The notes beneath the pieces are model-generated. The model was not told where the DNA came from, did no database searches, and saw only the letters and a program-made list of their open reading frames with translations. The position numbers and the translations under genes are program-made. A stretch of DNA of 64,000 bases from Henricia sp. BOLD:AAB3569. Lineage: Eukaryota; Echinodermata; Asteroidea; Spinulosida; Echinasteridae. This document shows positions 1 through 13,863 of the stretch, one piece after another; position 1 is the stretch's first letter, and every line of letters starts with the position of its first letter. Location of the stretch: positions 124,001 to 188,000 of the forward strand of contig JBBELK010000053.1 in assembly GCA_037783545.1 (NCBI GenBank). Reading direction: 5' to 3'.

Positions 1-124
1 TTGCTGAAATTTGCAGAACACGTTTGCGATATAGAGTTGTTTTAGCAGACAAAATTTGAAGTTTGTCTGGAAATTCGTTAAGTTGTGCCGGCAGGGTGTT
101 TTTGCTAGCTTCGACGATAACTCG

Positions 125-140
125 GTCGGTTTAAACGGGA
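125..140 (+). other. CENP-B box-like motif (representative copy, one per monomer)
   Basis: GTCGGTTTAAACGGGA matches the mammalian CENP-B box TTCGTTGGAARCGGGA at 12 of 16 positions and at 8 of the 9 essential positions (NTTCGNNNNANNCGGGN); only the first T is G. It recurs in most monomers. Monomers with CGGTTGG lose a second essential base, and those with AAACGTG or AAACTGG lose part of CGGG. Box-like and box-poor monomers therefore alternate within the higher-order repeat. The GTTTAAAC palindrome inside it is a PmeI site. Protein binding is inferred from resemblance only. Confidence 0.45.
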
Positions 141-231
141 AATTGCTGAAATTTGCAGAACACGTTTGGGATATAGAGTTGTTTTAGCAGACAAAATTTG
201 AAGTTTGTCTGGACATTCCTTCAGTTCCAAA

Positions 232-339
232 ATGGCGACCACTTCAGACGCAATGTTTCCCGAAAGCGGCGTCTGTTTGTGCGAAAACTGTTCCGGCAGT
301 GAGTTTTTGCTAGATTCGACGATAACTCGGTCGGTTTAA
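232..339 (+). other. 35-codon ATG reading frame inside the satellite monomer (representative)
   Basis: In monomers with AATGGCG, an ATG in good Kozak context (CCAAAATGGCG) opens a 35-residue frame that ends at the TAA of GTTTAAAC. It reads MATTSDAMFPESG, then a C-x-C-x-x-C cluster, then EFLLDSTITRSV. Other monomers have AATAGCG and lose this ATG, leaving only the inner ATG of CAATGTTTCC. CAAAATGGCGAC also resembles a YY1 site. The stretch may be a fossil of a first coding exon that was amplified into satellite, or chance. No evidence of translation is visible. Confidence 0.25.
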
Positions 340-1978
340 ACGGGAAATTGGTGAAATTTGCAGAACACGTTTGCGATATAGAGTTGTTTTAGCAGACAAA
401 ATTTGAAGTTTGTCTGGAAATTCGTTAAGTTCCAAAATAGCGACCACTTCAGACGCAATGTTTCCCGAAAGCGGCGTCTGCTTGTGCAAAAACTGTGCCG
501 GCAAGGAGTTTTTGCTAGATTCGACGATAACTCGGTTGGTTTAAACGGGAAATTGCTGAAATTTGCAGAACACGTTTGGGATATAGAGTTGTTTTAGCAG
601 ACAAAATTTGAAGTTTGTCTGGACATTCCTTCAGTTCCAAAATAGCGACCACTTCAAACGCAATGTTTCCCGAAAGCGGCGTCTGCTTGTGCGAAAACTG
701 TGCCCGCAAGGAGTTTTTGCTAGATTCGACGATAACTCGGTCGGTTTAAACGGGAAATTGCTGAAATTTGCAGAACACGTTTGCGATATAGAGTTGTTTT
801 AGCAGACAAAATTTGAAGTTTGTCTGGAAATTCCTTCAGTTCCAAAATGGCGACCACTTCAAACGCAATGTTTCCCGAAAGCGGCGTCTGCTTGTGCGAA
901 AACTGTGCCCGCAAGGAGTTTTTGCTAGATTCGACGATAACTCGGTCGGTTTAAACGGGAAATTGCTGAAATTTGCAGAACACGTTTGCGATATAGAGTT
1001 GTTTTAGCAGACAAAATTTGAAGTTTGTCTGGAAATTCCTTCAGTTCCAAAATGGCGACCACTTCAGACGCAATGTTTCCCGAAAGCGGCGTCTGTTTGT
1101 GCGAAAAATGTTCCGGCAGAGAGTTTTTGCTAGATTCGACGATAACTCTGTCGGTTTAAACGGGAAATTGCTGAAATTTGCAGAACACGTTTGGGATATA
1201 GAGTTGTTTTAGCAGACAAAATTTGAAGTTTGTTTGGAAATTCCTTCAGTTCCAAAATAGCGACCACTTCAGACGCAATGTTTCCCGAAAGCGGCGTCTG
1301 CTTGTGCAAAAACTGTGCCGGCAAGGAGTTTTTGCTAGATTCGACGATAACTCGGTCGGTTTAAACGTGAAATTGCTGAAATTTGCAGAACACGTTTGCG
1401 ATATAGAGTTGTTTTAGCAGACAAAATTTGAAGTTTGTCTGGACATTCCTTCAGTTCCAAAATGGCGACCACTTCGGACGCAATGTTTCCCGAAAGCGGC
1501 GTCTGTTTGTTTGAAAACTGTTCCGGCAGAGAGTTTTTCTAGATTCGACGATAACTCGGTCGGTTTAAACGGGAAATTGCTGAAATTTGCAGAACACGTT
1601 TGCGATATAGAGTTGTTTTAGCAGACAAAATTTGAAGTTTGTCTGGAAATTCGTTAAGTTGTGCCGGCAGGGTGTTTTTGCTAGCTTCGACGATAACTCG
1701 GTCGGTTTAAACGGGAAATTGCTGAAATTTGCAGAACACGTTTGGGATATAGAGTTGTTTTAGCAGACAAAATTTGAAGTTTGTCTGGACATTCCTTCAG
1801 TTCCAAAATGGCGACCACTTCAGACGCAATGTTTCCCGAAAGCGGCGTCTGTTTGTGCGAAAACTGTTCCGGCAGTGAGTTTTTGCTAGATTCGACGATA
1901 ACTCGGTCGGTTTAAACGGGAAATTGGTGAAATTTGCAGAACACGTTTGCGATATAGAGTTGTTTTAGCAGACAAAAT

Positions 1979-3349
1979 TTGAAGTTTGTCTGGAAATTCG
2001 TTAAGTTCCAAAATAGCGACCACTTCAGACGCAATGTTTCCCGAAAGCGGCGTCTGCTTGTGCAAAAACTGTGCCGGCAAGGAGTTTTTGCTAGATTCGA
2101 CGATAACTCGGTTGGTTTAAACGGGAAATTGCTGAAATTCGCGGAACACGTTTGGGATATAGAGTTGTTTTAGCAGACAAAATTTGAAGTTTGTCTGGAC
2201 ATTCCTTCAGTTCCAAAATAGCGACCACTTCAAACGCAATGTTTCCCGAAAGCGGCGTCTGCTTGTGCGAAAACTGTGCCCGCAAGGAGTTTTTGCTAGA
2301 TTCGACGATAACTCGGTCGGTTTAAACGGGAAATTGCTGAAATTTGCAGAACACGTTTGCGATATAGAGTTGTTTTAGCAGACAAAATTTGAAGTTTGTC
2401 TGGAAATTCGTTAAGTTCCAAAATAGCGACCACTTCAGACGCAATGTTTCCCGAAAGCGGCGTCTGCTTGTGCAAAAACTGTGCCGGCAAGGAGTTTTTG
2501 CTAGATTCGACGATAACTCGGTTGGTTTAAACGGGAAATTGCTGAAATTTGCAGAACACGTTTGGGATATAGAGTTGTTTTAGCAGACAAAATTTGAAGT
2601 TTGTCTGGACATTCCTTCAGTTCCAAAATAGCGACCACTTCAAACGCAATGTTTCCCGAAAGCGGCGTCTGCTTGTGCGAAAACTGTGCCCGCAAGGAGT
2701 TTTTGCTAGATTCGACGATAACTCGGTCGGTTTAAACGTGAAATTGCTGAAATTTGCAGAACACGTTTGCGATATAGAGTTGTTTTAGCAGACAAAATTT
2801 GAAGTTTGTCTGGAAATTCGTTAAGTTCCAAAATAGCGACCACTTCAGACGCAATGTTTCCCGAAAGCGGCGTCTGTTTGTTTGAAAACTGTTCCGGCAG
2901 AGAGTTTTTCTAGATTCGACGATAACTCGGTCGGTTTAAACGGGAAATTGCTGAAATTTGCAGAACACGTTTGCGATATAGAGTTGTTTTAGCAGACAAA
3001 ATTTGAAGTTTGTCTGGAAATTCGTTAAGTTGTGCCGGCAGGGTGTTTTTGCTAGCTTCGACGATAACTCGGTCGGTTTAAACGGGAAATTGCTGAAATT
3101 TGCAGAACACGTTTGGGATATAGAGTTGTTTTAGCAGACAAAATTTGAAGTTTGTCTGGACATTCCTTCAGTTCCAAAATGGCGACCACTTCAGACGCAA
3201 TGTTTCCCGAAAGCGGCGTCTGTTTGTGCGAAAACTGTTCCGGCAGTGAGTTTTTGCTAGATTCGACGATAACTCGGTCGGTTTAAACGGGAAATTGGTG
3301 AAATTTGCAGAACACGTTTGCGATATAGAGTTGTTTTAGCAGACAAAAT
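1979..3349 (+). repeat. 1371-bp higher-order repeat unit (7 monomers)
   Basis: Landmarks at 1979 and 2184 recur at 3350 and 3555, an exact 1371-bp shift. This equals five 205-bp monomers, one 204-bp monomer (TTTTTCTAG instead of TTTTTGCTAG) and one 142-bp monomer. The preceding unit, 403-1978, is 1576 bp, one monomer longer. The satellite immediately around TE1 follows the same order, so this unit type flanks the TE1 insertion. Confidence 0.85.
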
Positions 3350-5679
3350 TTGAAGTTTGTCTGGAAATTCGTTAAGTTCCAAAATAGCGACCACTTCAGA
3401 CGCAATGTTTCCCGAAAGCGGCGTCTGCTTGTGCAAAAACTGTGCCGGCAAGGAGTTTTTGCTAGATTCGACGATAACTCGGTTGGTTTAAACGGGAAAT
3501 TGCTGAAATTTGCAGAACACGTTTGGGATATAGAGTTGTTTTAGCAGACAAAATTTGAAGTTTGTCTGGACATTCCTTCAGTTCCAAAATAGCGACCACT
3601 TCAAACGCAATGTTTCCCGAAAGCGGCGTCTGCTTGTGCGAAAACTGTGCCCGCAAGGAGTTTTTGCTAGATTCGACGATAACTCGGTCGGTTTAAACGT
3701 GAAATTGCTGAAATTTGCAGAACACGTTTGCGATATAGAGTTGTTTTAGCAGACAAAATTTGAAGTTTGTCTGGAAATTCGTTAAGTTCCAAAATAGCGA
3801 CCACTTCAGACGCAATGTTTCCCGAAAGCGGCGTCTGTTTGTTCGAAAACTGTTCCGGCAGAGAGTTTTTCTAGATTCGACGATAACTCGGTCGGTTTAA
3901 ACGGGAAATTGCTGAAATTTGCAGAACACGTTTGCGATATAGAGTTGTTTTAGCAGACAAAATTTGAAGTTTGTCTGGAAATTCGTTAAGTTGTGCCGGC
4001 AGGGTGTTTTTGCTAGCTTCGACGATAACTCGGTCGGTTTAAACGGGAAATTGCTGAAATTTGCAGAACACGTTTGGGATATAGAGTTGTTTTAGCAGAC
4101 AAAATTTGAAGTTTGTCTGGACATTCCTTCAGTTCCAAAATGGCGACCACTTCAGACGCAATGTTTCCCGAAAGCGGCGTCTGCTTGTGCAAAAACTGTG
4201 CCGGCAAGGAGTTTTTGCTAGATTCGACGATAACTCGGTTGGTTTAAACGGGAAATTGCTGAAATTCGCAGAACACGTTTGGGATATAGAGTTGTTTTAG
4301 CAGACAAAATTTGAAGTTTGTCTGGACATTCCTTCAGTTCCAAAATGGCGACCACTTCAGACGCAATGTTTCCCGAAAGCGGCGTCTGTTTGTGCGAAAA
4401 CTGTTCCGGCAGAGAGTTTTTGCTAGATTCGACGATAACTCGGTCGGTTTAAACGGGAAATTGCTGAAATTTGCAGAACACGTTTGCGATATAGAGTTGT
4501 TTTAGCAGACAAAATTTGAAGTTTGTCTGGAAATTCGTTAAGTTCCAAAATAGCGACCACTTCAGACGCAATGTTTCCCGAAAGCGGCGTCTGCTTGTGC
4601 AAAAACTGTGCCGGCAAGGAGTTTTTGCTAGATTCGACGATAACTCGGTTGGTTTAAACGGGAAATTGCTGAAATTCGCGGAACACGTTTGGGATATAGA
4701 GTTGTTTTAGCAGACAAAATTTGAAGTTTGTCTGGACATTCCTTCAGTTCCAAAATAGCGACCACTTCAAACGCAATGTTTCCCGAAAGCGGCGTCTGCT
4801 TGTGCGAAAACTGTGCCCGCAAGGAGTTTTTGCTAGATTCGACGATAACTCGGTCGGTTTAAACGGGAAATTGCTGAAATTTGCAGAACACGTTTGCGAT
4901 ATAGAGTTGTTTTAGCAGACAAAATTTGAAGTTTGTCTGGAAATTCCTTCAGTTCCAAAATGGCGACCACTTCAGACGCAATGTTTCCCGAAAGCGGCGT
5001 CTGTTTGTGCGAAAAATGTTCCGGCAGAGAGTTTTTGCTAGATTCGACGATAACTCTGTCGGTTTAAACGGGAAATTGCTGAAATTTGCAGAACACGTTT
5101 GGGATATAGAGTTGTTTTAGCAGACAAAATTTGAAGTTTGTTTGGAAATTCCTTCAGTTCCAAAATAGCGACCACTTCAGACGCAATGTTTCCCGAAAGC
5201 GGCGTCTGCTTGTGCAAAAACTGTGCCGGCAAGGAGTTTTTGCTAGATTCGACGATAACTCGGTCGGTTTAAACGTGAAATTGCTGAAATTTGCAGAACA
5301 CGTTTGCGATATAGAGTTGTTTTAGCAGACAAAATTTGAAGTTTGTCTGGACATTCCTTCAGTTCCAAAATGGCGACCACTTCGGACGCAATGTTTCCCG
5401 AAAGCGGCGTCTGTTTGTGCGAAAACTGTTCCGGCAGTGAGTTTTTGCTAGATTCGACGATAACTCGGTCGGTTTAAACGGGAAATTGGTGAAATTTGCA
5501 GAACACGTTTGCGATATAGAGTTGTTTTAGCAGACAAAATTTGCGGCGTCTGTTTGTGCGAAAAATGTTCCGGCAGAGAGTTTTTGCTAGATTCGACGAT
5601 AACTCGGTCGGTTTAAACTGGAAATTGCTGAAATTTGCAGAACACGTTTGCGATATAGAGTTGTTTTAGCAGACAAAAT

Positions 5680-8600
5680 TTGAAGTTTGTCTGGACATTC
5701 CTTCAGTTCCAAAATAGCGACAACTTCAAACGCAATGTTTACCGAAAGCGGCGTCTGCTTGTGCGAAAACTGTGCCGGCAAGGAGTTTTTGCTAGATTCG
5801 ACGATAACTCGGTCGGTTTAAACGGGAAATTGCTGAAATTTGCAGAACACGTTTGGGATATAGAGTTGTTTTAGCAGACAAAATTTGAAGTTTGTTTGGA
5901 AATTCCTTCAGTTCCAAAATAGCGACCACTTCAGACGCAATGTTTCCCGAAAGCGGCGTCTGCTTGTGCAAAAACTGTGCCGGCAAGGAGTTTTTGCTAG
6001 ATTCGACGATAACTCGGTCGGTTTAAACGGGAAATTGGTGAAATTTGCAGAACACGTTTGCGATATAGAGTTGTTTTAGCAGACAAAATTTGAAGTTTGT
6101 CTGGAAATTCGTTAAGTTCCAAAATAGCGACCACTTCAGACGCAATGTTTCCCGAAAGCGGCGTCTGCTTGTGCAAAAACTGTGCCGGCAAGGAGTTTTT
6201 GCTAGATTCGACGATAACTCGGTTGGTTTAAACGGGAAATTGCTGAAATTCGCAGAACACGTTTGGGATATAGAGTTGTTTTAGCAGACAAAATTTGAAG
6301 TTTGTCTGGACATTCCTTCAGTTCCAAAATGGCGACCACTTCAGACGCAATGTTTCCCGAAAGCGGCGTCTGCTTGTGCGAAAACTGTGCCCGCAAGGAG
6401 TTTTTGCTAGATTCGACGATAACTCGGTCGGTTTAAACGGGAAATTGCTGAAATTTGCAGAACACGTTTGCGATATAGAGTTGTTTTAGCAGACAAAATT
6501 TGAAGTTTGTCTGGAAATTCCTTCAGTTCCAAAATGGCGACCACTTCAGACGCAATGTTTCCCGAAAGCGGCGTCTGTTTGTGCGAAAAATGTTCCGGCA
6601 GAGAGTTTTTGCTAGATTCGACGATAACTCTGTCGGTTTAAACGGGAAATTGCTGAAATTTGCAGAACACGTTTGGGATATAGAGTTGTTTTAGCAGACA
6701 AAATTTGAAGTTTGTTTGGAAATTCCTTCAGTTCCAAAATAGCGACCACTTCAGACGCAATGTTTCCCGAAAGCGGCGTCTGCTTGTGCAAAAACTGTGC
6801 CGGCAAGGAGTTTTTGCTAGATTCGACGATAACTCGGTCGGTTTAAACGTGAAATTGCTGAAATTTGCAGAACACGTTTGCGATATAGAGTTGTTTTAGC
6901 AGACAAAATTTGAAGTTTGTCTGGACATTCCTTCAGTTCCAAAATGGCGACCACTTCGGACGCAATGTTTCCCGAAAGCGGCGTCTGTTTGTGCGAAAAC
7001 TGTTCCGGCAGTGAGTTTTTGCTAGATTCGACGATAACTCGGTCGGTTTAAACGGGAAATTGGTGAAATTTGCAGAACACGTTTGCGATATAGAGTTGTT
7101 TTAGCAGACAAAATTTGCGGCGTCTGTTTGTGCGAAAAATGTTCCGGCAGAGAGTTTTTGCTAGATTCGACGATAACTCGGTCGGTTTAAACTGGAAATT
7201 GCTGAAATTTGCAGAACACGTTTGCGATATAGAGTTGTTTTAGCAGACAAAATTTGAAGTTTGTCTGGACATTCCTTCAGTTCCAAAATAGCGACAACTT
7301 CAAACGCAATGTTTACCGAAAGCGGCGTCTGCTTGTGCGAAAACTGTGCCGGCAAGGAGTTTTTGCTAGATTCGACGATAACTCGGTCGGTTTAAACGGG
7401 AAATTGCTGAAATTTGCAGAACACGTTTGGGATATAGAGTTGTTTTAGCAGACAAAATTTGAAGTTTGTTTGGAAATTCCTTCAGTTCCAAAATAGCGAC
7501 CACTTCAGACGCAATGTTTCCCGAAAGCGGCGTCTGCTTGTGCAAAAACTGTGCCGGCAAGGAGTTTTTGCTAGATTCGACGATAACTCGGTCGGTTTAA
7601 ACGGGAAATTGGTGAAATTTGCAGAACACGTTTGCGATATAGAGTTGTTTTAGCAGACAAAATTTGAAGTTTGTCTGGAAATTCGTTAAGTTCCAAAATA
7701 GCGACCACTTCAGACGCAATGTTTCCCGAAAGCGGCGTCTGCTTGTGCAAAAACTGTGCCGGCAAGGAGTTTTTGCTAGATTCGACGATAACTCGGTTGG
7801 TTTAAACGGGAAATTGCTGAAATTCGCAGAACACGTTTGGGATATAGAGTTGTTTTAGCAGACAAAATTTGAAGTTTGTCTGGACATTCCTTTAGTTCCA
7901 AAATGGCGACCACTTCAGACGCAATGTTTCCCGAAAGCGGCGTCTGTTTGTGCGAAAACTGTTCCGGCAGAGAGTTTTTGCTAGATTCGACGATAACTCG
8001 GTCGGTTTAAACGGGAAATTGCTGAAATTTGCAGAACACGTTTGCGATATAGAGTTGTTTTAGCAGACAAAATTTGAAGTTTGTCTGGAAATTCGTTAAG
8101 TTCCAAAATAGCGACCACTTCAGACGCAATGTTTCCCGAAAGCGGCGTCTGCTTGTGCAAAAACTGTGCCGGCAAGGAGTTTTTGCTAGATTCGACGATA
8201 ACTCGGTTGGTTTAAACGGGAAATTGCTGAAATTCGCGGAACACGTTTGGGATATAGAGTTGTTTTAGCAGACAAAATTTGAAGTTTGTCTGGACATTCC
8301 TTCAGTTCCAAAATAGCGACCACTTCAAACGCAATGTTTCCCGAAAGCGGCGTCTGCTTGTGCGAAAACTGTGCCCGCAAGGAGTTTTTGCTAGATTCGA
8401 CGATAACTCGGTCGGTTTAAACGGGAAATTGCTGAAATTTGCAGAACACGTTTGCGATATAGAGTTGTTTTAGCAGACAAAATTTGAAGTTTGTCTGGAA
8501 ATTCCTTCAGTTCCAAAATGGCGACCACTTCAGACGCAATGTTTCCCGAAAGCGGCGTCTGTTTGTGCGAAAAATGTTCCGGCAGAGAGTTTTTGCTAGA

Positions 8601-11426
8601 TTCGACGATAACTCTGTCGGTTTAAACGGGAAATTGCTGAAATTTGCAGAACACGTTTGGGATATAGAGTTGTTTTAGCAGACAAAATTTGAAGTTTGTT
8701 TGGAAATTCCTTCAGTTCCAAAATAGCGACCACTTCAGACGCAATGTTTCCCGAAAGCGGCGTCTGCTTGTGCAAAAACTGTGCCGGCAAGGAGTTTTTG
8801 CTAGATTCGACGATAACTCGGTCGGTTTAAACGTGAAATTGCTGAAATTTGCAGAACACGTTTGCGATATAGAGTTGTTTTAGCAGACAAAATTTGAAGT
8901 TTGTCTGGACATTCCTTCAGTTCCAAAATGGCGACCACTTCGGACGCAATGTTTCCCGAAAGCGGCGTCTGTTTGTGCGAAAACTGTTCCGGCAGTGAGT
9001 TTTTGCTAGATTCGACGATAACTCGGTCGGTTTAAACGGGAAATTGGTGAAATTTGCAGAACACGTTTGCGATATAGAGTTGTTTTAGCAGACAAAATTT
9101 GCGGCGTCTGTTTGTGCGAAAAATGTTCCGGCAGAGAGTTTTTGCTAGATTCGACGATAACTCGGTCGGTTTAAACTGGAAATTGCTGAAATTTGCAGAA
9201 CACGTTTGCGATATAGAGTTGTTTTAGCAGACAAAATTTGAAGTTTGTCTGGACATTCCTTCAGTTCCAAAATAGCGACAACTTCAAACGCAATGTTTAC
9301 CGAAAGCGGCGTCTGCTTGTGCGAAAACTGTGCCGGCAAGGAGTTTTTGCTAGATTCGACGATAACTCGGTCGGTTTAAACGGGAAATTGCTGAAATTTG
9401 CAGAACACGTTTGGGATATAGAGTTGTTTTAGCAGACAAAATTTGAAGTTTGTTTGGAAATTCCTTCAGTTCCAAAATAGCGACCACTTCAGACGCAATG
9501 TTTCCCGAAAGCGGCGTCTGCTTGTGCAAAAACTGTGCCGGCAAGGAGTTTTTGCTAGATTCGACGATAACTCGGTCGGTTTAAACGGGAAATTGGTGAA
9601 ATTTGCAGAACACGTTTGCGATATAGAGTTGTTTTAGCAGACAAAATTTGAAGTTTGTCTGGAAATTCGTTAAGTTCCAAAATAGCGACCACTTCAGACG
9701 CAATGTTTCCCGAAAGCGGCGTCTGCTTGTGCAAAAACTGTGCCGGCAAGGAGTTTTTGCTAGATTCGACGATAACTCGGTTGGTTTAAACGGGAAATTG
9801 CTGAAATTCGCAGAACACGTTTGGGATATAGAGTTGTTTTAGCAGACAAAATTTGAAGTTTGTCTGGACATTCCTTCAGTTCCAAAATGGCGACCACTTC
9901 AGACGCAATGTTTCCCGAAAGCGGCGTCTGCTTGTGCGAAAACTGTGCCCGCAAGGAGTTTTTGCTAGATTCGACGATAACTCGGTCGGTTTAAACGGGA
10001 AATTGCTGAAATTTGCAGAACACGTTTGCGATATAGAGTTGTTTTAGCAGACAAAATTTGAAGTTTGTCTGGAAATTCCTTCAGTTCCAAAATGGCGACC
10101 ACTTCAGACGCAATGTTTCCCGAAAGCGGCGTCTGTTTGTGCGAAAAATGTTCCGGCAGAGAGTTTTTGCTAGATTCGACGATAACTCTGTCGGTTTAAA
10201 CGGGAAATTGCTGAAATTTGCAGAACACGTTTGGGATATAGAGTTGTTTTAGCAGACAAAATTTGAAGTTTGTTTGGAAATTCCTTCAGTTCCAAAATAG
10301 CGACCACTTCAGACGCAATGTTTCCCGAAAGCGGCGTCTGCTTGTGCAAAAACTGTGCCGGCAAGGAGTTTTTGCTAGATTCGACGATAACTCGGTCGGT
10401 TTAAACGTGAAATTGCTGAAATTTGCAGAACACGTTTGCGATATAGAGTTGTTTTAGCAGACAAAATTTGAAGTTTGTCTGGACATTCCTTCAGTTCCAA
10501 AATGGCGACCACTTCGGACGCAATGTTTCCCGAAAGCGGCGTCTGTTTGTGCGAAAACTGTTCCGGCAGTGAGTTTTTGCTAGATTCGACGATAACTCGG
10601 TCGGTTTAAACGGGAAATTGGTGAAATTTGCAGAACACGTTTGCGATATAGAGTTGTTTTAGCAGACAAAATTTGCGGCGTCTGTTTGTGCGAAAAATGT
10701 TCCGGCAGAGAGTTTTTGCTAGATTCGACGATAACTCGGTCGGTTTAAACTGGAAATTGCTGAAATTTGCAGAACACGTTTGCGATATAGAGTTGTTTTA
10801 GCAGACAAAATTTGAAGTTTGTCTGGACATTCCTTCAGTTCCAAAATAGCGACAACTTCAAACGCAATGTTTACCGAAAGCGGCGTCTGCTTGTGCGAAA
10901 ACTGTGCCGGCAAGGAGTTTTTGCTAGATTCGACGATAACTCGGTCGGTTTAAACGGGAAATTGCTGAAATTTGCAGAACACGTTTGGGATATAGAGTTG
11001 TTTTAGCAGACAAAATTTGAAGTTTGTTTGGAAATTCCTTCAGTTCCAAAATAGCGACCACTTCAGACGCAATGTTTCCCGAAAGCGGCGTCTGCTTGTG
11101 CAAAAACTGTGCCGGCAAGGAGTTTTTGCTAGATTCGACGATAACTCGGTCGGTTTAAACGGGAAATTGGTGAAATTTGCAGAACACGTTTGCGATATAG
11201 AGTTGTTTTAGCAGACAAAATTTGAAGTTTGTCTGGAAATTCGTTAAGTTCCAAAATAGCGACCACTTCAGACGCAATGTTTCCCGAAAGCGGCGTCTGC
11301 TTGTGCAAAAACTGTGCCGGCAAGGAGTTTTTGCTAGATTCGACGATAACTCGGTTGGTTTAAACGGGAAATTGCTGAAATTCGCAGAACACGTTTGGGA
11401 TATAGAGTTGTTTTAGCAGACAAAAT
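5680..11426 (+). repeat. 1574/1984/1574-bp higher-order repeat block with 139-bp monomers
   Basis: Unit starts at 5680, 7254, 9238 and 10812 give unit lengths of 1574, 1984 and 1574 bp. The 1574-bp unit is seven 205-bp monomers plus one 139-bp monomer; the 1984-bp unit has two extra monomers. The 139-bp form joins ACAAAATTTG directly to CGGCGTCTG (near 5540, 7115, 9100 and 10674, with one more copy near 24402), removing 66 bp. A diagnostic monomer with GCGACAACTTC, GTTTACCG and AAACTGG begins or adjoins each unit. Confidence 0.85.
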
Positions 11427-13863
11427 TTGAAGTTTGTCTGGACATTCCTTCAGTTCCAAAATGGCGACCACTTCAGACGCAATGTTTCCCGAAAGCGGCG
11501 TCTGTTTGTGCGAAAACTGTTCCGGCAGAGAGTTTTTGCTAGATTCGACGATAACTCGGTCGGTTTAAACGGGAAATTGCTGAAATTTGCAGAACACGTT
11601 TGCAATATAGAGTTGTTTTAGCAGACAAAATTTGAAGTTTGTCTGGAAATTCGTTAAGTTCCAAAATAGCGACCACTTCAGACGCAATGTTTCCCGAAAG
11701 CGGCGTCTGCTTGTGCAAAAACTGTGCCGGCAAGGAGTTTTTGCTAGATTCGACGATAACTCGGTTGGTTTAAACGGGAAATTGCTGAAATTCGCGGAAC
11801 ACGTTTGGGATATAGAGTTGTTTTAGCAGACAAAATTTGAAGTTTGTCTGGACATTCCTTCAGTTCCAAAATAGCGACCACTTCAAACGCAATGTTTCCC
11901 GAAAGCGGCGTCTGCTTGTGCGAAAACTGTGCCCGCAAGGAGTTTTTGCTAGATTCGACGATAACTCGGTTGGTTTAAACGGGAAATTGCTGAAATTCGC
12001 AGAACACGTTTGGGATATAGAGTTGTTTTAGCAGACAAAATTTGAAGTTTGTCTGGACATTCCTTCAGTTCCAAAATGGCGACCACTTCAGACGCAATGT
12101 TTCCCGAAAGCGGCGTCTGTTTGTGCGAAAACTGTTCCGGCAGAGAGTTTTTGCTAGATTCGACGATAACTCGGTCGGTTTAAACGGGAAATTGCTGAAA
12201 TTTGCAGAACACGTTTGCGATATAGAGTTGTTTTAGCAGACAAAATTTGAAGTTTGTCTGGAAATTCGTTAAGTTCCAAAATAGCGACCACTTCAGACGC
12301 AATGTTTCCCGAAAGCGGCGTCTGCTTGTGCAAAAACTGTGCCGGCAAGGAGTTTTTGCTAGATTCGACGATAACTCGGTTGGTTTAAACGGGAAATTGC
12401 TGAAATTCGCGGAACACGTTTGGGATATAGAGTTGTTTTAGCAGACAAAATTTGAAGTTTGTCTGGACATTCCTTCAGTTCCAAAATAGCGACCACTTCA
12501 AACGCAATGTTTCCCGAAAGCGGCGTCTGCTTGTGCGAAAACTGTGCCCGCAAGGAGTTTTTGCTAGATTCGACGATAACTCGGTCGGTTTAAACGGGAA
12601 ATTGCTGAAATTTGCAGAACACGTTTGCGATATAGAGTTGTTTTAGCAGACAAAATTTGAAGTTTGTCTGGAAATTCGTTAAGTTCCAAAATAGCGACCA
12701 CTTCAGACGCAATGTTTCCCGAAAGCGGCGTCTGCTTGTGCAAAAACTGTGCCGGCAAGGAGTTTTTGCTAGATTCGACGATAACTCGGTTGGTTTAAAC
12801 GGGAAATTGCTGAAATTTGCAGAACACGTTTGGGATATAGAGTTGTTTTAGCAGACAAAATTTGAAGTTTGTCTGGACATTCCTTCAGTTGCAAAATAGC
12901 GACCACTTCAAACGCAATGTTTCCCGAAAGCGGCGTCTGCTTGTGCGAAAACTGTGCCCGCAAGGAGTTTTTGCTAGATTCGACGATAACTCGGTCGGTT
13001 TAAACGTGAAATTGCTGAAATTTGCAGAACACGTTTGCGATATAGAGTTGTTTTAGCAGACAAAATTTGAAGTTTGTCTGGAAATTCGTTAAGTTGTGCC
13101 GGCAGGGTGTTTTTGCTAGCTTCGACGATAACTCGGTCGGTTTAAACGGGAAATTGCTGAAATTTGCAGAACACGTTTGGGATATAGAGTTGTTTTAGCA
13201 GACAAAATTTGAAGTTTGTCTGGACATTCCTTCAGTTCCAAAATGGCGACCACTTCAGACGCAATGTTTCCCGAAAGCGGCGTCTGTTTGTGCGAAAACT
13301 GTTCCGGCAGTGAGTTTTTGCTAGATTCGACGATAACTCGGTCGGTTTAAACGGGAAATTGGTGAAATTTGCAGAACACGTTTGGGATATAGAGTTGTTT
13401 TAGCAGACAAAATTTGAAGTTTGTCTGGACATTCCTTCAGTTCCAAAATAGCGACCACTTCAAACGCAATGTTTCCCGAAAGCGGCGTCTGTTTGTTTGA
13501 AAACTGTTCCGGCAGAGAGTTTTTCTAGATTCGACGATAACTCGGTCGGTTTAAACGGGAAATTGCTGAAATTTGCAGAACACGTTTGCGATATAGAGTT
13601 GTTTTAGCAGACAAAATTTGAAGTTTGTCTGGAAATTCGTTAAGTTGTGCCGGCAGGGTTTTTTTGCTAGCTTCGACGATAACTCGGTCGGTTTAAACGG
13701 GAAATTGATGAAATTTGCAGAACACGTTTGGGATATAGAGTTGTTTTAGCAGACAAAATTTGAAGTTTGTCTGGACATTCCTTCAGTTCCAAAATGGCGA
13801 CCACTTCAGACGCAATGTTTCCCGAAAGCGGCGTCTGTTTGTGCGAAAACTGTTCCGGCAGTG

